Shown here one piece after another: positions 47,745 to 58,472 of a stretch of DNA of 64,000 nt. Each line of letters begins with the position of its first letter. Position 1 is the stretch's first letter. Source of the stretch: Mesodorylaimus sp. YZB2_4. Lineage: Eukaryota; Nematoda; Enoplea; Dorylaimida; Dorylaimidae. The position numbers were made by a program, and so were the translations under genes. The notes beneath the pieces were generated by a model. That model did not search any database, had not been told where the DNA came from, and was given only the letters and a program-made list of their open reading frames with translations. The stretch lies in the NCBI GenBank assembly GCA_030248295.1, contig JASANH010001374.1, forward strand, positions 1-64,000, in the 5' to 3' direction.

Positions 47745-48803
47745 TGATCTTTGCACTAAAATCACAACGTCACTAGCAGATAGGATGCTAGGGTGCAAGG
47801 GAAGCTTCCCTTCGTGTCCTCAATTCTCAACTCCACTCTATCTCTGCAATTTGCGAAAGTGCGCCTGGCAAAGCCTAGCCGCAAGGAGCATCATGACATC
47901 AGCAGTCATTCTGCAGGACATGGCGATATCCCTTATCACTCAAGCTGTCCGTAGCTTTACGGCAGCAGTTGCAGTTGCCCAGCTCCTGCTCAGCTGCACT
48001 TTATTGCACTCATGAAAGCATCGGCCAGAGCCCGCGAGTCATGGCCATTAACTTGAGCGTAACCCGCCCACATCTCATTGACAGAGAAAAATTCGACCTC
48101 TCTTTGAAGACCGCATTTTGACTGACACCTTCGTCTTAGATCGTACATCAAAGACAAGCATTTACGAGAGTACAATTCAAAACAGCCGCAGTGATAAGAA
48201 TTTTTATTTTGTTCAGTCATAAAATGTAGGTCATCAACAAGTCCAAACTATGCGTGTTGACATTGCAAACCTGAACGAGGCGTGTGTGAGACAAGGAAAA
48301 TGGAAGGCACTCTAGGCGGTTTCTCCTTGACATGCGATTCCAGCTTCTTCTTCTCCGCTTATCCACACCACACTCGAGATTGAGGAGGTATTCCTCTTTA
48401 CAGAGGCTTATCTGCTGGGCACTGGCGCTAAAAAAGGTGGAGCCATGGATTAAGTTGGAAGACTTGATTGGCTGCCCAGGTTTTTTGTTGGCGCAAAATC
48501 TCCACTGGTCACTCCGTCCAGTAATACGGGCCCAGACATAGTACATACACTAGGGGTCCAACGAAACCTCATACGGGTGCCCGCAATTACTTGACCGCTG
48601 GCGGCCGACTCAAGGATCCCTTAGAGACTTGGCTACTGGATGCAGCTCCCTGGCGAATCAGATGGTTCAGCAATCGAGCAGGCGCCTGCTAGCCAGGTGC
48701 ACTTTCGCAAATTGCAGAGATAGAACGGATTTGAGAAGTGGACACCAAGGAAAGCATCCCTTGCACTCAGGAACTGACGTTGCGACTTCAAAATGCAAAG
48801 ATC
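47745..48803. repeat. inverted-repeat pair (about 110-130 bp arms, ~800 bp apart)
   Basis: Bases 47745-47880 and the reverse complement of 48685-48803 share CTCTGCAATTTGCGAAAGTGC followed by CCTGGC, and, with more changes, GATCTTTGCA, CAACGTCA and GTGCAAGGGA. The outer limits are unclear. It could be a decayed transposon or two opposed copies of one repeat. Confidence 0.6.
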
Positions 48804-48919
48804 ACATGATGGAGCATTTGGCTGGATCTCTTGCCTGCTGTACCTTTGGTGCCTGCTTTGTGTGTCTTATCCGGCTTCTTCTGCCTTGACCTGGCCCGTA
48901 TGTAACCCTTGTGTCTGGT

Positions 48920-49040
48920 AGGCTTCGGCGAATGGGAGAGAATATCTTCTGCTGCGAAACGTCAACCACTCGGGTTAATGTTTCAGCAGCAGATATAGTC
49001 GCAAGAATCGCCTGCTCCAACAAAGTTCTTGTCTCGCCGA
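48920..49040 (+). repeat. dispersed palindrome-bearing repeat
   Basis: GGGAGAGAATATCTTCTGCTG, then AAACGTCAACCACTCGGGTTAATGTTTCAGC (shown in part elsewhere), then ATATAGTCGCAAGAATCGCC. Same order as 39965-40080. Confidence 0.65.
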
Positions 49041-49801
49041 CCTAGGATAGGTCTGCTCAAGGGCGGTTCCACGAAGTAAAAGAGTTGAACTAAACACGGT
49101 CATCACATAAGTGGCGAGCTTGAGCAGTCGAGCATTTTTTCTCCGCGACGTCGAGCTTCTTTGTCGCTCCTTGTCGATTGCCGATCTGCCCGTTACGTCC
49201 GATCACTCATACCGCTGCATCGATCGTCGATTAATCGTCCATTCCACGACGTTCCGCTGTTTGATCCGTTGGCTGATTCCATCGCTCCGGCAACGTCCCG
49301 TCACAATCAGCACGTTCTCTCTGCCAGTAATCAGATGGACTTCAATTCAGGAATACTGACTCCATTCAGATCGGAGTGACAATGGAGTACACTACTTCCT
49401 GAGCCATACCACCAAAACCATCTACCATCCCACGCCTAACCATGTAACTGATAAGACTAATCTGCCGATCTGATTTTACTATTCCTAGCGACCAGACCAG
49501 TTTTTCTTGCATCTGATAACAAAGCACCTAAGAAAAGGCTTGGCAGACCTAAAATAGTTATTGCATGTTTTTCAAGGGGTTCGAAGGCGTCGACTAGAAT
49601 TGGTTTTTGCTTCGCTTATGTTGTCACATCAGCATAAAATTGCCCCAGTAACAATGATAAGATAAAGCGAGGTTAGTGTGAGCATTTTGTTGCGGGGACA
49701 TTCCATTGTGCCAGCAAAACATCCACTTCTTTGATTACGTCTCGGGTCCTCGAGTTACGGCTTGGTGCACAAATGCTGATTTTATTGGCAATAAACTATA
49801 G

Positions 49802-49812
49802 AATAAAAGGAG
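49802..49812 (+). promoter_or_regulatory. possible TATA-like element of the 49.9-kb gene
   Basis: AATAAAAGGAG lies about 95 bp before the ATG at 49897, with a C/A-rich possible start region (CACATCATTCAATC) about 30 bp downstream. Weak positional evidence only. Confidence 0.25.
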
Positions 49813-49896
49813 GGCGAGGCCAGGACTCACATCATTCAATCAACTAATGCTGATCCAAGCAGTGTCCTGATCGCACCGAATTCAGTCTGGTCAATT

Positions 49897-50349
49897 ATGA
49901 GTCAGAAACAGAATACTGCGCCCAAATCTGGTGATTTGGAAACTGCTGGTGCCAATTCCAAGTGCAACCCCGATTCCTTACCAGCATCGCCGACCACTCC
50001 AGAACCAGTCCCTCTTTACGGTCGGCCTAAACTTTCTAAAAATGGTCTCTCCGACTATTATTGTTCCACCCCGTCACCCATCCCGATCATTATGATCAAT
50101 GATAAAATCGATCATTCCCCAATCGAACAACCAAAATCGACTAAACGAGGTTCCGTGCTGAGTCAATTTCAGAAACGAGTCATTAATTCATTGGGCTCGT
50201 CATCGCCTCGATCCAGTGCCAAGCGAGGATCCGTCTTTTCGGTTGATCGTGATAACCCTAACAGCGAACTAGAAAGGATGTTCGAAAGGGAGGAAGTGCA
50301 ACGACGCGGGTCCTCTGGTGTCGACATACCCGGCCTGATTATGTTGTGA
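49897..50349 (+). CDS. small Ser/Pro-rich protein of unknown function (150 aa, single exon)
   Basis: The ATG at 49897 opens a 150-codon uninterrupted frame ending TGA at 50347-50349. It begins MSQKQNTAPKSGDLETAG. It has a Pro/Ser-rich middle (SPTTPEPVPLYGRPKLSKNG, STPSPIPIIMIND), two KRGSV repeats (KRGSVLSQFQKRV and KRGSVFSVDRD) and an acidic-basic tail (LERMFEREEVQRRGSSGVDIPG). KRGS and RRGS are candidate phosphorylation sites. Composition strongly suggests real protein. It shares a general style with the 46.8-kb protein but no alignable domain. Function unknown. Confidence 0.6.
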   Translation: MSQKQNTAPKSGDLETAGANSKCNPDSLPASPTTPEPVPLYGRPKLSKNGLSDYYCSTPSPIPIIMINDKIDHSPIEQPKSTKRGSVLSQFQKRVINSLGSSSPRSSAKRGSVFSVDRDNPNSELERMFEREEVQRRGSSGVDIPGLIML

Positions 50350-50529
50350 TGTGATGCGGTGGGAGTGAGGTGTATCCTGTTGGTGTACAGTAAGTGCCGT
50401 TCATAACAACCAAGACCTAATCGATTCTGATAGCTGTATATGTGCGTGCTTTGTGATCGCTGCTGAAGCAAGTTGTCCATGTGAGATCAAGTATTGATAA
50501 CTTTTTACAAAACTTTTTTGGGTTGGCGC

Positions 50530-50760
50530 CACCCCAGTTCCCCATTGGACTTCCAATCCGTTCTGCCTGCCAGAAGTCATGATATAAGCGAGGCCGTCAG
50601 GTGCGTCAGCAGCACAGCGTCCCAGGATGATATTGGGCGAGGAGGGAGGGACCTTCCCGACTGGTGGTGTAGGACCAGTTTCCTGATCTCTACTCGCCCG
50701 CCACTTGACGGCGCCGGGTGAGTCAAACAAGCCCAGGTGTGCAAGGCCGCCCCTTGATCA
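50530..50760 (-). repeat. SINE-like copy (family B), 3' part
   Basis: Reversed, it matches 60620-60890: AACTGGTCT-type core, CTCGCCCA-TATCATCCTGGGA, then CCTCGCTTAT and TGGCA followed by GAACGGATTGGAAGTCC. Confidence 0.65.
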
Positions 50761-50814
50761 TACCCAGTGAGACGACCGAGGTGCGCCAGGCCAGAGAAGG
50801 ACTTACTGAATGTA

Positions 50815-50957
50815 ATGTACTATGCAGCGCACTCGAGGGCTAAAAAACAGGAACAATCATTTTTTACCCAGGCGGGAGTCGAGCCTTCTCCTGTAAAGTG
50901 CGCACCCAGCGTGAGTAGTAAACACCTTAACCAACTAGGCCACGACCTGGGCCACCA
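50815..50957 (-). repeat. tRNA-derived SINE-like copy (family A)
   Basis: Reversed: GTGGCCTAGTTGGTTAAGG, then GGGTGCGCACTTTACAGGAG, then a B-box-like GGCTCGACTCCCGCCTGGG, then TTAGCCCTCGAGTGCGC. Same layout as 59765-59905. Confidence 0.75.
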
Positions 50958-50999
50958 AATCGCCGTCGAAGACCAGTTCCCACTCTGAGAACAGCCTTA

Positions 51000-51195
51000 C
51001 CAAACTACTGTCCTCAGCCCTCAGTTTCCTCTACCAGTGACGGTACTTGGTGAGTCGCCCAGAGCCAGGTGTGCAAGGCCAGCAAAGGTCATGCTAAGCT
51101 GCCGTCCTCAGCAGGAACAGAACTGCGGCCTCCCAATCAGAGTTGCTGGCCCGAGCAACGTGGGACCAACGCCTTCGCCAACTGAAACACCGCGG
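51000..51195 (-). repeat. SINE-like copy (family B), 5' part
   Basis: Reversed it starts AGCCGCGGTGTTTCAGTTGG, CGAAGGCGTTGGTCCC, GGGCCAGCAA, GGGAGGCCGCAGTTCTGTTC, matching the head of the 60517 copy. Confidence 0.7.
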
Positions 51196-52721
51196 CTCCT
51201 GTCAAGTATTGATATGCTCACTTGCTTTGTGTTCGTGCGAGCGGCTGTAGTACTCGAAGATGTTGTGAGCACAGTGACCGCAAGCACCATGCATTCCAGG
51301 ATAACCAGATCTGCATGGAGCCTGCGTGATGGAGTGGGGTGCATTGTACCAGCACGGTTCCGGGAGGCAGTCAGGATTTGAGGTAGTTAGGTACCCTGAA
51401 CCCTGCAGGGTTTCCTCCTAATGTACCCACGGACCCTGCACCATCAACCATCACGTGCACCTCGGAAGGATCAGGTGCACCCTCAACCAGTGTCCACAAA
51501 TGGGCTGTGGGAGTTTATTCCGAATAGTCCCCTCCATAAAAGTTCCAATAGGAACAGCGTAAGCAGGTCACTCATTGTCAGGCGGTGAGACTGAAGTCTC
51601 TGAGACACCCAGTAGGGTTACTTCCCAGGGGAACTGGGAGACGGCTGTACAGAGGCTCGTCTGGCAACCGATCACCCGCCAAGTGATTTTCAGCCATCGA
51701 CTACGCTCGACATCTCTTGAGATAGAGCGAGCCTGGATCTGATCCTGGCTGGTTCTAGGACTAGTTTTCGCAGGTGCCTTCAGTCCATCTACGTATCTCG
51801 TACCGAGCGGTTGGGTCTCATCCACCTTCACCTATTCCAATGCCCGTCACTATAGTCACACTCGTGAAGGTGTCCGTCCGTCGGCCCAGGAAAGGCTATC
51901 GTTATTGGTAGGCACCACGCAGGGGTGATTCGAGCTACCGACGTGTGTGTGTAGGTGCCCACCCACAGCTGCTAAGGGAGAGAAATCGATCCCCCAACCG
52001 TCCTGGAGTGCCGGCTACAACAGTGAACCACATGGCAATGTGCTGTTTAAACCTCGATCCGACCCACCTCTCCCAGATCACAAGGAGCTATCGACCCAAC
52101 TGATCTCGAATCCTACGATAGGCACTGTCAACCCAGTAGGCCCTCTCCCTGTTCGAGGTGTCCGGGCTTCTGCAGGTTTAAGAGGCCTTCTAGGTGCTTG
52201 CATCTGTGCAATGCCATCGAGCTCCATCAGGCCAGCGCATACTGCACCCCTATTGTCACATTCCCACATCCCGCATTCCATGCTCGAAATAATCTGAATT
52301 CTGAGCCAATAAAAAGCTTCTCTTCGGTCTCTTCTGTGGTGTACAAAGTGCGAAATTCAAGTCTCCAACAATGGAGTGCAGCAGAATTCTATGCTGCAGC
52401 AAGATTAGACCAGACCTGACTGGACTAATGCACATATTTAGACTACCAATTTTAGAAAGTTTATCCCATGTTTTGTTTGCACTTCAACAATAGCCACACC
52501 ACCTAACGTAGCCCGAGGCTGTCCGCAGCCCATAAGCACTTACATCACAAACAATTCAATTCACCTTTCTTATTACCCAAACAGATTTATTACGCACCAG
52601 CGCCGAAACCCATTCGACTAAAGGGGAACAGAAGGGAACCCAATCAGCATCTTCCATCCACCACAGCCTTACCACCGAGTCTATACAAAACGAACCTTAA
52701 ATTAATTAACGACTTCAATAA

Positions 52722-55700
52722 TTAGTACTTCCTAAAGAACGACGGCGACGGGATTCTGGGCGGACTTCTGTTCTTCGATTTGCTCCTTCGGGCATTTCCT
52801 CCAGCTCCTTCGCTTCGTCGTCCACTGCGCCTGAACTCTTCGGGAGGTGGCGAGGGCGACCTTGGAGGACTACGCGTCTTTGACTTGTTCCTCTTCACCG
52901 CCCCACTTGCACCAACGCCTCCGCTGCCAGTACTTCGGGGACCTCGCCTGTACTCGCCCATCGGGGGCGATGGGCCGCCCCGTCGATAATCGTCGTAGTC
53001 CATTGGTGGCATGCCGTAGGGATACATGGGCGACACGTGACCACTCGATCGTGGCGGTGGTGGATAGTCCATCGGCGGGGGCATATGCATGGGTGGCATC
53101 GGCGGAGGTGGATACGATGGCATATACGGGAGATAAGGTGGTGGTTCCGAGCCCGGTGGTTGAGGCGGGAATGAGGCAGACTTGTTCATTTTGCCACCGG
53201 GCAAATATGGCGATTCGCGAGCCACGATTCCCGCCAATTCTGCTTCCGACGAATTGTTGTCATCAACGGGCGGACCACCCGTGCTGCCAGCCGGACTGCG
53301 CTGCTCACTAACGAAAGATTTCGCTCCACTTGTACTCACGTCCGCGATACGAGCTCGTAAAGCTGCCGCTTCCAAACGCAAAGCCTCCAATTCGCGTTCA
53401 TTGCGTCGAGTGGTCAACCAGGCTTCGTGCCGTTGACGATCAGCCTCCTGGCGCAGCTTAGAATTCTCCCGTTCAATATCCTTTAATTCACGCCGCAGAT
53501 CTTCCGCGATCTTCTCCGCTTGAGTTTTTTCATCTTGATACCTAAAAATATAAATCTTTATCAGGATTACTAAACCAGCGCAACAAAATAGTGGGAGCAA
53601 TAAGAACTAGAGAACAGGTGTGGCACGATGACAGACCCAGCCGGATTCAAGCCAGGAGTACTTCTAGGCGATCTGACAAGACGGTTGAAAGATCACACCG
53701 ACTGGTCTGATGCCTTCCTTGCGGGGCGAGTATCGGACCTCCAAACCCCAAGGGATGCCGTTTAACCCTCCGCTATATTCCCACTACCTTGACTTAGGCC
53801 CAGCCTTACCGCTTTATCCTCTCCTCAGCCGTACCCAACAATTCCGACCGCTGTTGACTGAGCACTTGCTGCTGCCCGAGTTGTTTTTGCAATTCCGTCT
53901 GTTTGGCTTGAAAGAACTCTTCCAGAACTTGCAGTCGAGTTTGAGCTTGTAACGTTAGCTGTTCGGCTTCTTTTTGATGCAGCTTCATGTCATCGTATTC
54001 TTTCTTCATCTCGGCCAACTGCTGTTCTAATATTCGTTTACCTTCGTACTCCTCGCCCAACACTTTCTTCATTTGGCCTCTTTCCTCTTCCAACTCCTTG
54101 ATCTTCGTTCTTAATTTAGCCGCATCCGTTAATTCGGCCAATTTCGCCTCCAAATCCACAGCTGGCGATTGTTGATGATGTTGACGAACGCGATGTCCAT
54201 CCTCTTCGTCCAATCCTTCGCCCAAATCCCAATCTCCGTTCGATTCGGACGATTTCTTGCCCCCTTCCTCCTCGTCGTCGTGATGACGCTTAGATTTCGT
54301 GGCCCTCTCTTCCTCATCCACTTTACCCAATTTCAACGCAGTAACTAATTCTTTCAAACTTTCTACTTCCTCCGTCTTCACGGCCAGATCGTCGGTCAAT
54401 CGTCTCATTTCGTCCCTCGATTCGTTCAACAATTCCTGAACAGTGGCCATTTCTTCTTTCAACTGTTCACTACACATTTCTTTGGATACAGACTTGGCTT
54501 GTTCTTCGGCCAATCGCCTTTCGAATTCGTCCGATTTCTCTCGTTCACGTTCGAAATGGGCTCGATATTCGTTCAATTGTTCGTTCAAAGATTCGTAGCG
54601 TCCTTTTAATTCATCATACTCTCGTTGATGTTGTTTCAATTCTTTGTCCGAATGCCCTTGTTTGGCCAGCTGCCTTCGTAACTCTGCCAATTCTCCATCC
54701 AACAAATCGTGCGATTGACGTAGATGATCATTGTCATTTTTCAATTCATTTATTATCGAATCCGATCGTTCTCGGTCTTCCAAAAGTAGCTTTTCATATT
54801 TTTCTTGTAATTGTTGAGTTATTTGCGCCACATTTCCTGCGTTCGCTCCAGACGCAGTAGCGTTCGCCGTCGATCCACCACCGCCTCCTAATGCCGCTCT
54901 TAATTTATCATTCTCCACTTTCAAAACCATATATTTTTCATATAATTCCGCGTGTTCGCTCAATTTTAGGATTGAATCGCGTCGACTACGTTCACCGAAC
55001 ATTCGACTGATCAAATGCAAAATAAACAAGAAGACAGCCGTACTGAATAACAGCAAATCTCGTTCGCTAAGTGTATCGCCCAATTCTCTTGGCAGAATGC
55101 GTTTCCATCGACCCAAAATAAACTTCACACCGTACACGACCGGTTTCGCATTCTCTTTCGTCCAAGTCGCCGTTGAAACGCTAGCACGCCATATAATTTT
55201 CAAGCGATCCAAAAAGGTCGGCGGCGGAGGAGCATGACTATGGCCATGGCCACCATGCGAATGTCCGTGATCGTGCCCATGGTCATGCACGTCGTGCGAA
55301 TGCGAATGCCCATGACCACCTTCATGACCATGCGATCGATGATCTTGTTCGGATGCAGTCGGAGGGTTCTCTTGATTTCCAGTCTTTGCACCATCTTTTT
55401 CCAAATCCGCCTTCTTATCCAAACTCTGATCACAATCGCCTTTAATGCAGTATTCTCGACCAAGCTCGTCTCGAATTTCCGCAGTTGGCGACTCTGTTGT
55501 TGCTGTGGTCGAATCCGGGATCTTCGATTGATCAGGAGGCGGAGTTTGCTGAATAGGCTCGGCCATCAACGGCTGCGGAGTTACGGTATTCGGTTGACTC
55601 GAAAGATCTGAGCTCAAGGGTGGTTGCACGAGAGGCTGCTCAGGTTTCAATTGTTCTTGATTCTGAGCACTCGCTGTTGGAATCGATGACTCCTTTTGAT

Positions 55701-58019
55701 TCGCTGCTATTGATTCATTGATGGCTGATTGACCCGTCTCTAAAGATCCATGACTTTGATTTACTTCAACCACCTTCGGTGCTTCTGCCGTCGTGCCTTG
55801 TTCTTTCGGTGTCTGCCCGTTGCTCGGTTGTTGATCCGACGCCACTGGCGATCCAGAATCCGCCTTGACGACAGGCTCGCTAGCCACTGGTTGCTGCAGA
55901 CCGATCTTGACATTAGTTGATTCTTTACCTTGTTCTGCGGGCGGTGTCACAGGCTGTTGATTAACAGATTCCGACTTTGGTTGTTCTTCTTGAGGTTGCA
56001 TCGGATCCAATGGCGACGAAACATTCGGCTGCGTTTGACTATCGGGCATTTTCTGTTCATCTTTCAGAGGTTCTGCTTGACCAGCGTTGATCTCTGGAGT
56101 ATTCGAAATCGGTTTCTGCTCTTCTCCTGGCGCCACAACCGTTGGACCAGACACGATCGGTGATTGACTCTGAGCTGGTTGTTCAGCCGGCTGTTCCCCT
56201 TGTCCGGCTTGCTGAACCGATTGCTGTTGATCGCCAGCCGCACTTGTCTGCTGCGCCACCACTGTTGGACCAGACACGATCGGTGATTGGCTCTGAGCTG
56301 GTTGTTCAGCCGGCTGTTCCCCTTGTCCGGCTTGCTGACCCGACTGCTGTTGATCGCCAGCCGCACTTGTCTGCTGCGCTGTAGGACCAGACACGACCTG
56401 TGATTGACTCTGAGCTGGTTGTTCAGTCACTGGTTGCCCTTGGCTGACAGAATTGGGATCGGCGTTTGCGGGTTGCTGATTCGACGGCACTTGCTGACCC
56501 GACTGCTGTTTATCGCCAGCCGCACTTGTATGCTGCACTTGTCCTACCGAATTTTGATCGATGTTATCAGGTTGTTGATTCGGCATCAACTGTTGGGGCT
56601 CTTGCTGATTAGGCGACTGCTGTTCAGCTGTTTGACTCGTCGCTCCAACTGGGACAGGAGTTGCCGCTTGAGCCTCAGATTCTTGATTTACGATCGGCGG
56701 CGCAGCCTGCACTGCTGGCGCCTGAGCTTGACCCGACGCCGCGTGTTTCGCCCTATTTTCGTAAAATCCACCGTGGCTATGTCCATGATGATGATGCGGA
56801 TCACCATCGTGCGAGTGTCCGTGCCCGAGATGATGACCAGTCTGGCCAGCGTTGACGACAGCTGCGTTTTCACTCGCACTCGCCTCATTATTATCTGATG
56901 ATTGTTCGAAACGCTTTTTTGTCACTTCGTATTGTTTAGCCAAGGCGGACGCTGCTTCCGCAATCTAAAATTGACAAAATCAAATAAAAAGGTTTTTTTC
57001 GCGTTTTAATCAAAGCAAGCTTACGCCAAGAAATGGATTTTGACCCGGTTTCTTATGGCGATGGTGAATAAACAACAGCTCGCGTTCCGGTTTTTTCTCT
57101 TCAATAGTCTCGACGAGGAAATGATAAAAGCCATCGTGATCGATATGACTTTTGTAAATTAGTCCACGAGTCCCATTCAACTATAATCACAAATTTTCCT
57201 AAAATTATTCGTGAAATATCAAATACGTCTCTCTTACTTCTCCTTCCCACAAGTCCGCCCGATCACTTAATTCTATTGCATAAATTTTAACAACATCTCC
57301 AACTTTATATTTCAAAAAGTCGGCATGATTGAACACTCCGTCACGGGTTACTCGGCCTTCGAATAATACTTCTAAAACAGGAATCAGCACATGAATATAT
57401 CAAACTGAATACGGAAACCGTGCAATCCGACTTTGCTTCTTGTTCTTCGACAAATGCACTGCGCTTACTCCCAAGATTTCGACCCATCGAGAGGGCCAAT
57501 GAAAAGACCAAACAGCTGGAACCCTGCTGCGCTTTTTTCCTATGGTATAAGGGCTCCAGATTAAAAAAATAAGGTAAATTTTGGATTTCTAAGCCTTTCT
57601 ACCTATTTAGAATTTTGGAGAATCCCTTAGCATCCCCACATTCCCCCCCAAGCCAGCATTTCAGACTTTAGGCAGGGATTTTCTGCTTCTTGGCCCGTTC
57701 CTACCACTCAGCCCCGATTACCCTCACAATTCTTCTTACCATCACATTTTTCACTTGCACATTTTTTCGTCACCGCTCCTTGAAGATTCGGTTTTGGCGT
57801 TGGAGTAGGCGTCAATTTGGCACCGGTTGCCACATTCGGTGCGTTAGTTGCAGTCGTTTGCGGCGCCGGTACAGACGCAGTCGGAATCCCAACCGTCGTC
57901 GTCACGATCGGCTGCACGGTCGTCGATTCGGTGCAATCGTAAAAAGGAAGAAATGCCGAAATAGATAGACATCTCAATACGATCACAAAATTCCTATTCA
58001 TTTTTAAAAAAATATACAA
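52722..58019 (-). CDS. Tango1: TANGO1/MIA3-family ER-exit-site cargo receptor (5 exons)
   Basis: Exons are 57722-58019, 57238-57371, 57025-57180, 53810-56964 and 52722-53541. Order: signal peptide (RNFVIVLRCLSISAFLPF), Thr/Pro-rich spacer, a Cys-rich SH3 entry (KKCASEKCDGKKNC) and SH3-like domain (FLKYKVGDVVKIYAIELSD, DLWEGE), a long lumenal Gln/Pro- and His-rich region, a hydrophobic helix and membrane span (LLLFSTAVFLFILHLIS), coiled coils, and a Pro-rich tail (PPPYLPYMPSYPPPPMPPMHM). This is the full TANGO1 plan. The lumenal SH3 region engages collagen-type cargo via HSP47 in vertebrates; the coiled coil and Pro-rich tail bind tethers and Sec23 at ER exit sites. The start may be M at 58019 or 58001. 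Stop at 52722. Unusual: two His-rich clusters and Gln-rich repeats in the lumenal part. Confidence 0.88.
55205..55345 (-). other. TANGO1 His-rich cluster, membrane-proximal
   Basis: Encodes many HGH, HSH and HDH units (GHGHSHSHDVHDHGHDHGHS, partly shown), ending in APPPP just before the membrane region. A second, shorter cluster (HDGDPHHHHGHSHGG) lies near 56765-56830. Such runs resemble zinc-binding loops of ZIP transporters; no TANGO1 I know has them. Confidence 0.85.
56140..56420 (-). repeat. Gln/Pro-rich tandem repeat in TANGO1 (about 117-126 bp unit)
   Basis: CTCTGAGCTGGTTGTTCAGC and CGGCTGTTCCCCTTGTCCGG recur at about 56168, 56294 and, partly, 56409. Units encode GQGEQPAEQPAQSQS, (I/V)VSGPT and QQTSAAGDQQQS. 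Confidence 0.85.
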
Positions 58020-58472
58020 TTCTTGTCGGGATTGGCAAAAAATTTAAATGCCGAATCAGCTAATAATTAAGGCCAATGTATTGCGTCAATTCCATGCACC
58101 CACTGCCTTCATCGATTCCGTCCAAGAAAACCAAATATAACCTGCACGAATCGTACTCACGACCTCGTTCGCTCTCGACTCGCCTCCTTCGTCGGCGCAC
58201 ACTCGTGTCGTCGGTTACACGTCACGTCTCCTGGTCAGAGACTCAGGTACAGATACAGCTAAAAATGGAAACCCGTCACACCCACCTCCGCCAATTCCCC
58301 AAAGATACAATTGGTTTCCACCAAATGCCACAAAGGCCCCGAATCCTCACTTCCTTTACTCCATAGCATAATGACTATCAAAAATACAATACCAAAAACC
58401 TTCGAAACATGCACACCACCGCAAGCGAATAGATAATCGTGTAAGCAAAGCTTAATTCCCTCCGAACCCTTT

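Larger units (their letters stand above)
47143..49896. other. repeat-rich intergenic region
   Basis: It contains the hairpin above, a 10-nt G run (47559-47568), an inverted-repeat pair, and palindrome-bearing repeats at 48450-48545 and 48920-49040. A 76-codon minus frame at 47990-48220 (CGCFELYSRKCLSLMYDLRRRC, partly shown) is somewhat protein-like but unsupported. Confidence 0.45.
50350..52721. other. repeat-rich intergenic region
   Basis: SINE-like copies at 50530-50760, 50815-50957 and 51000-51195. From 51200 to 52720 I see no gene or repeat I can support. The TANGO1 stop and 3' UTR lie at the right edge. Confidence 0.45.

Noticed and set aside
55234..56898. Several plus-strand frames in the TANGO1 exon
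   Set aside because: Shadows of the His- and Gln-rich coding repeats.
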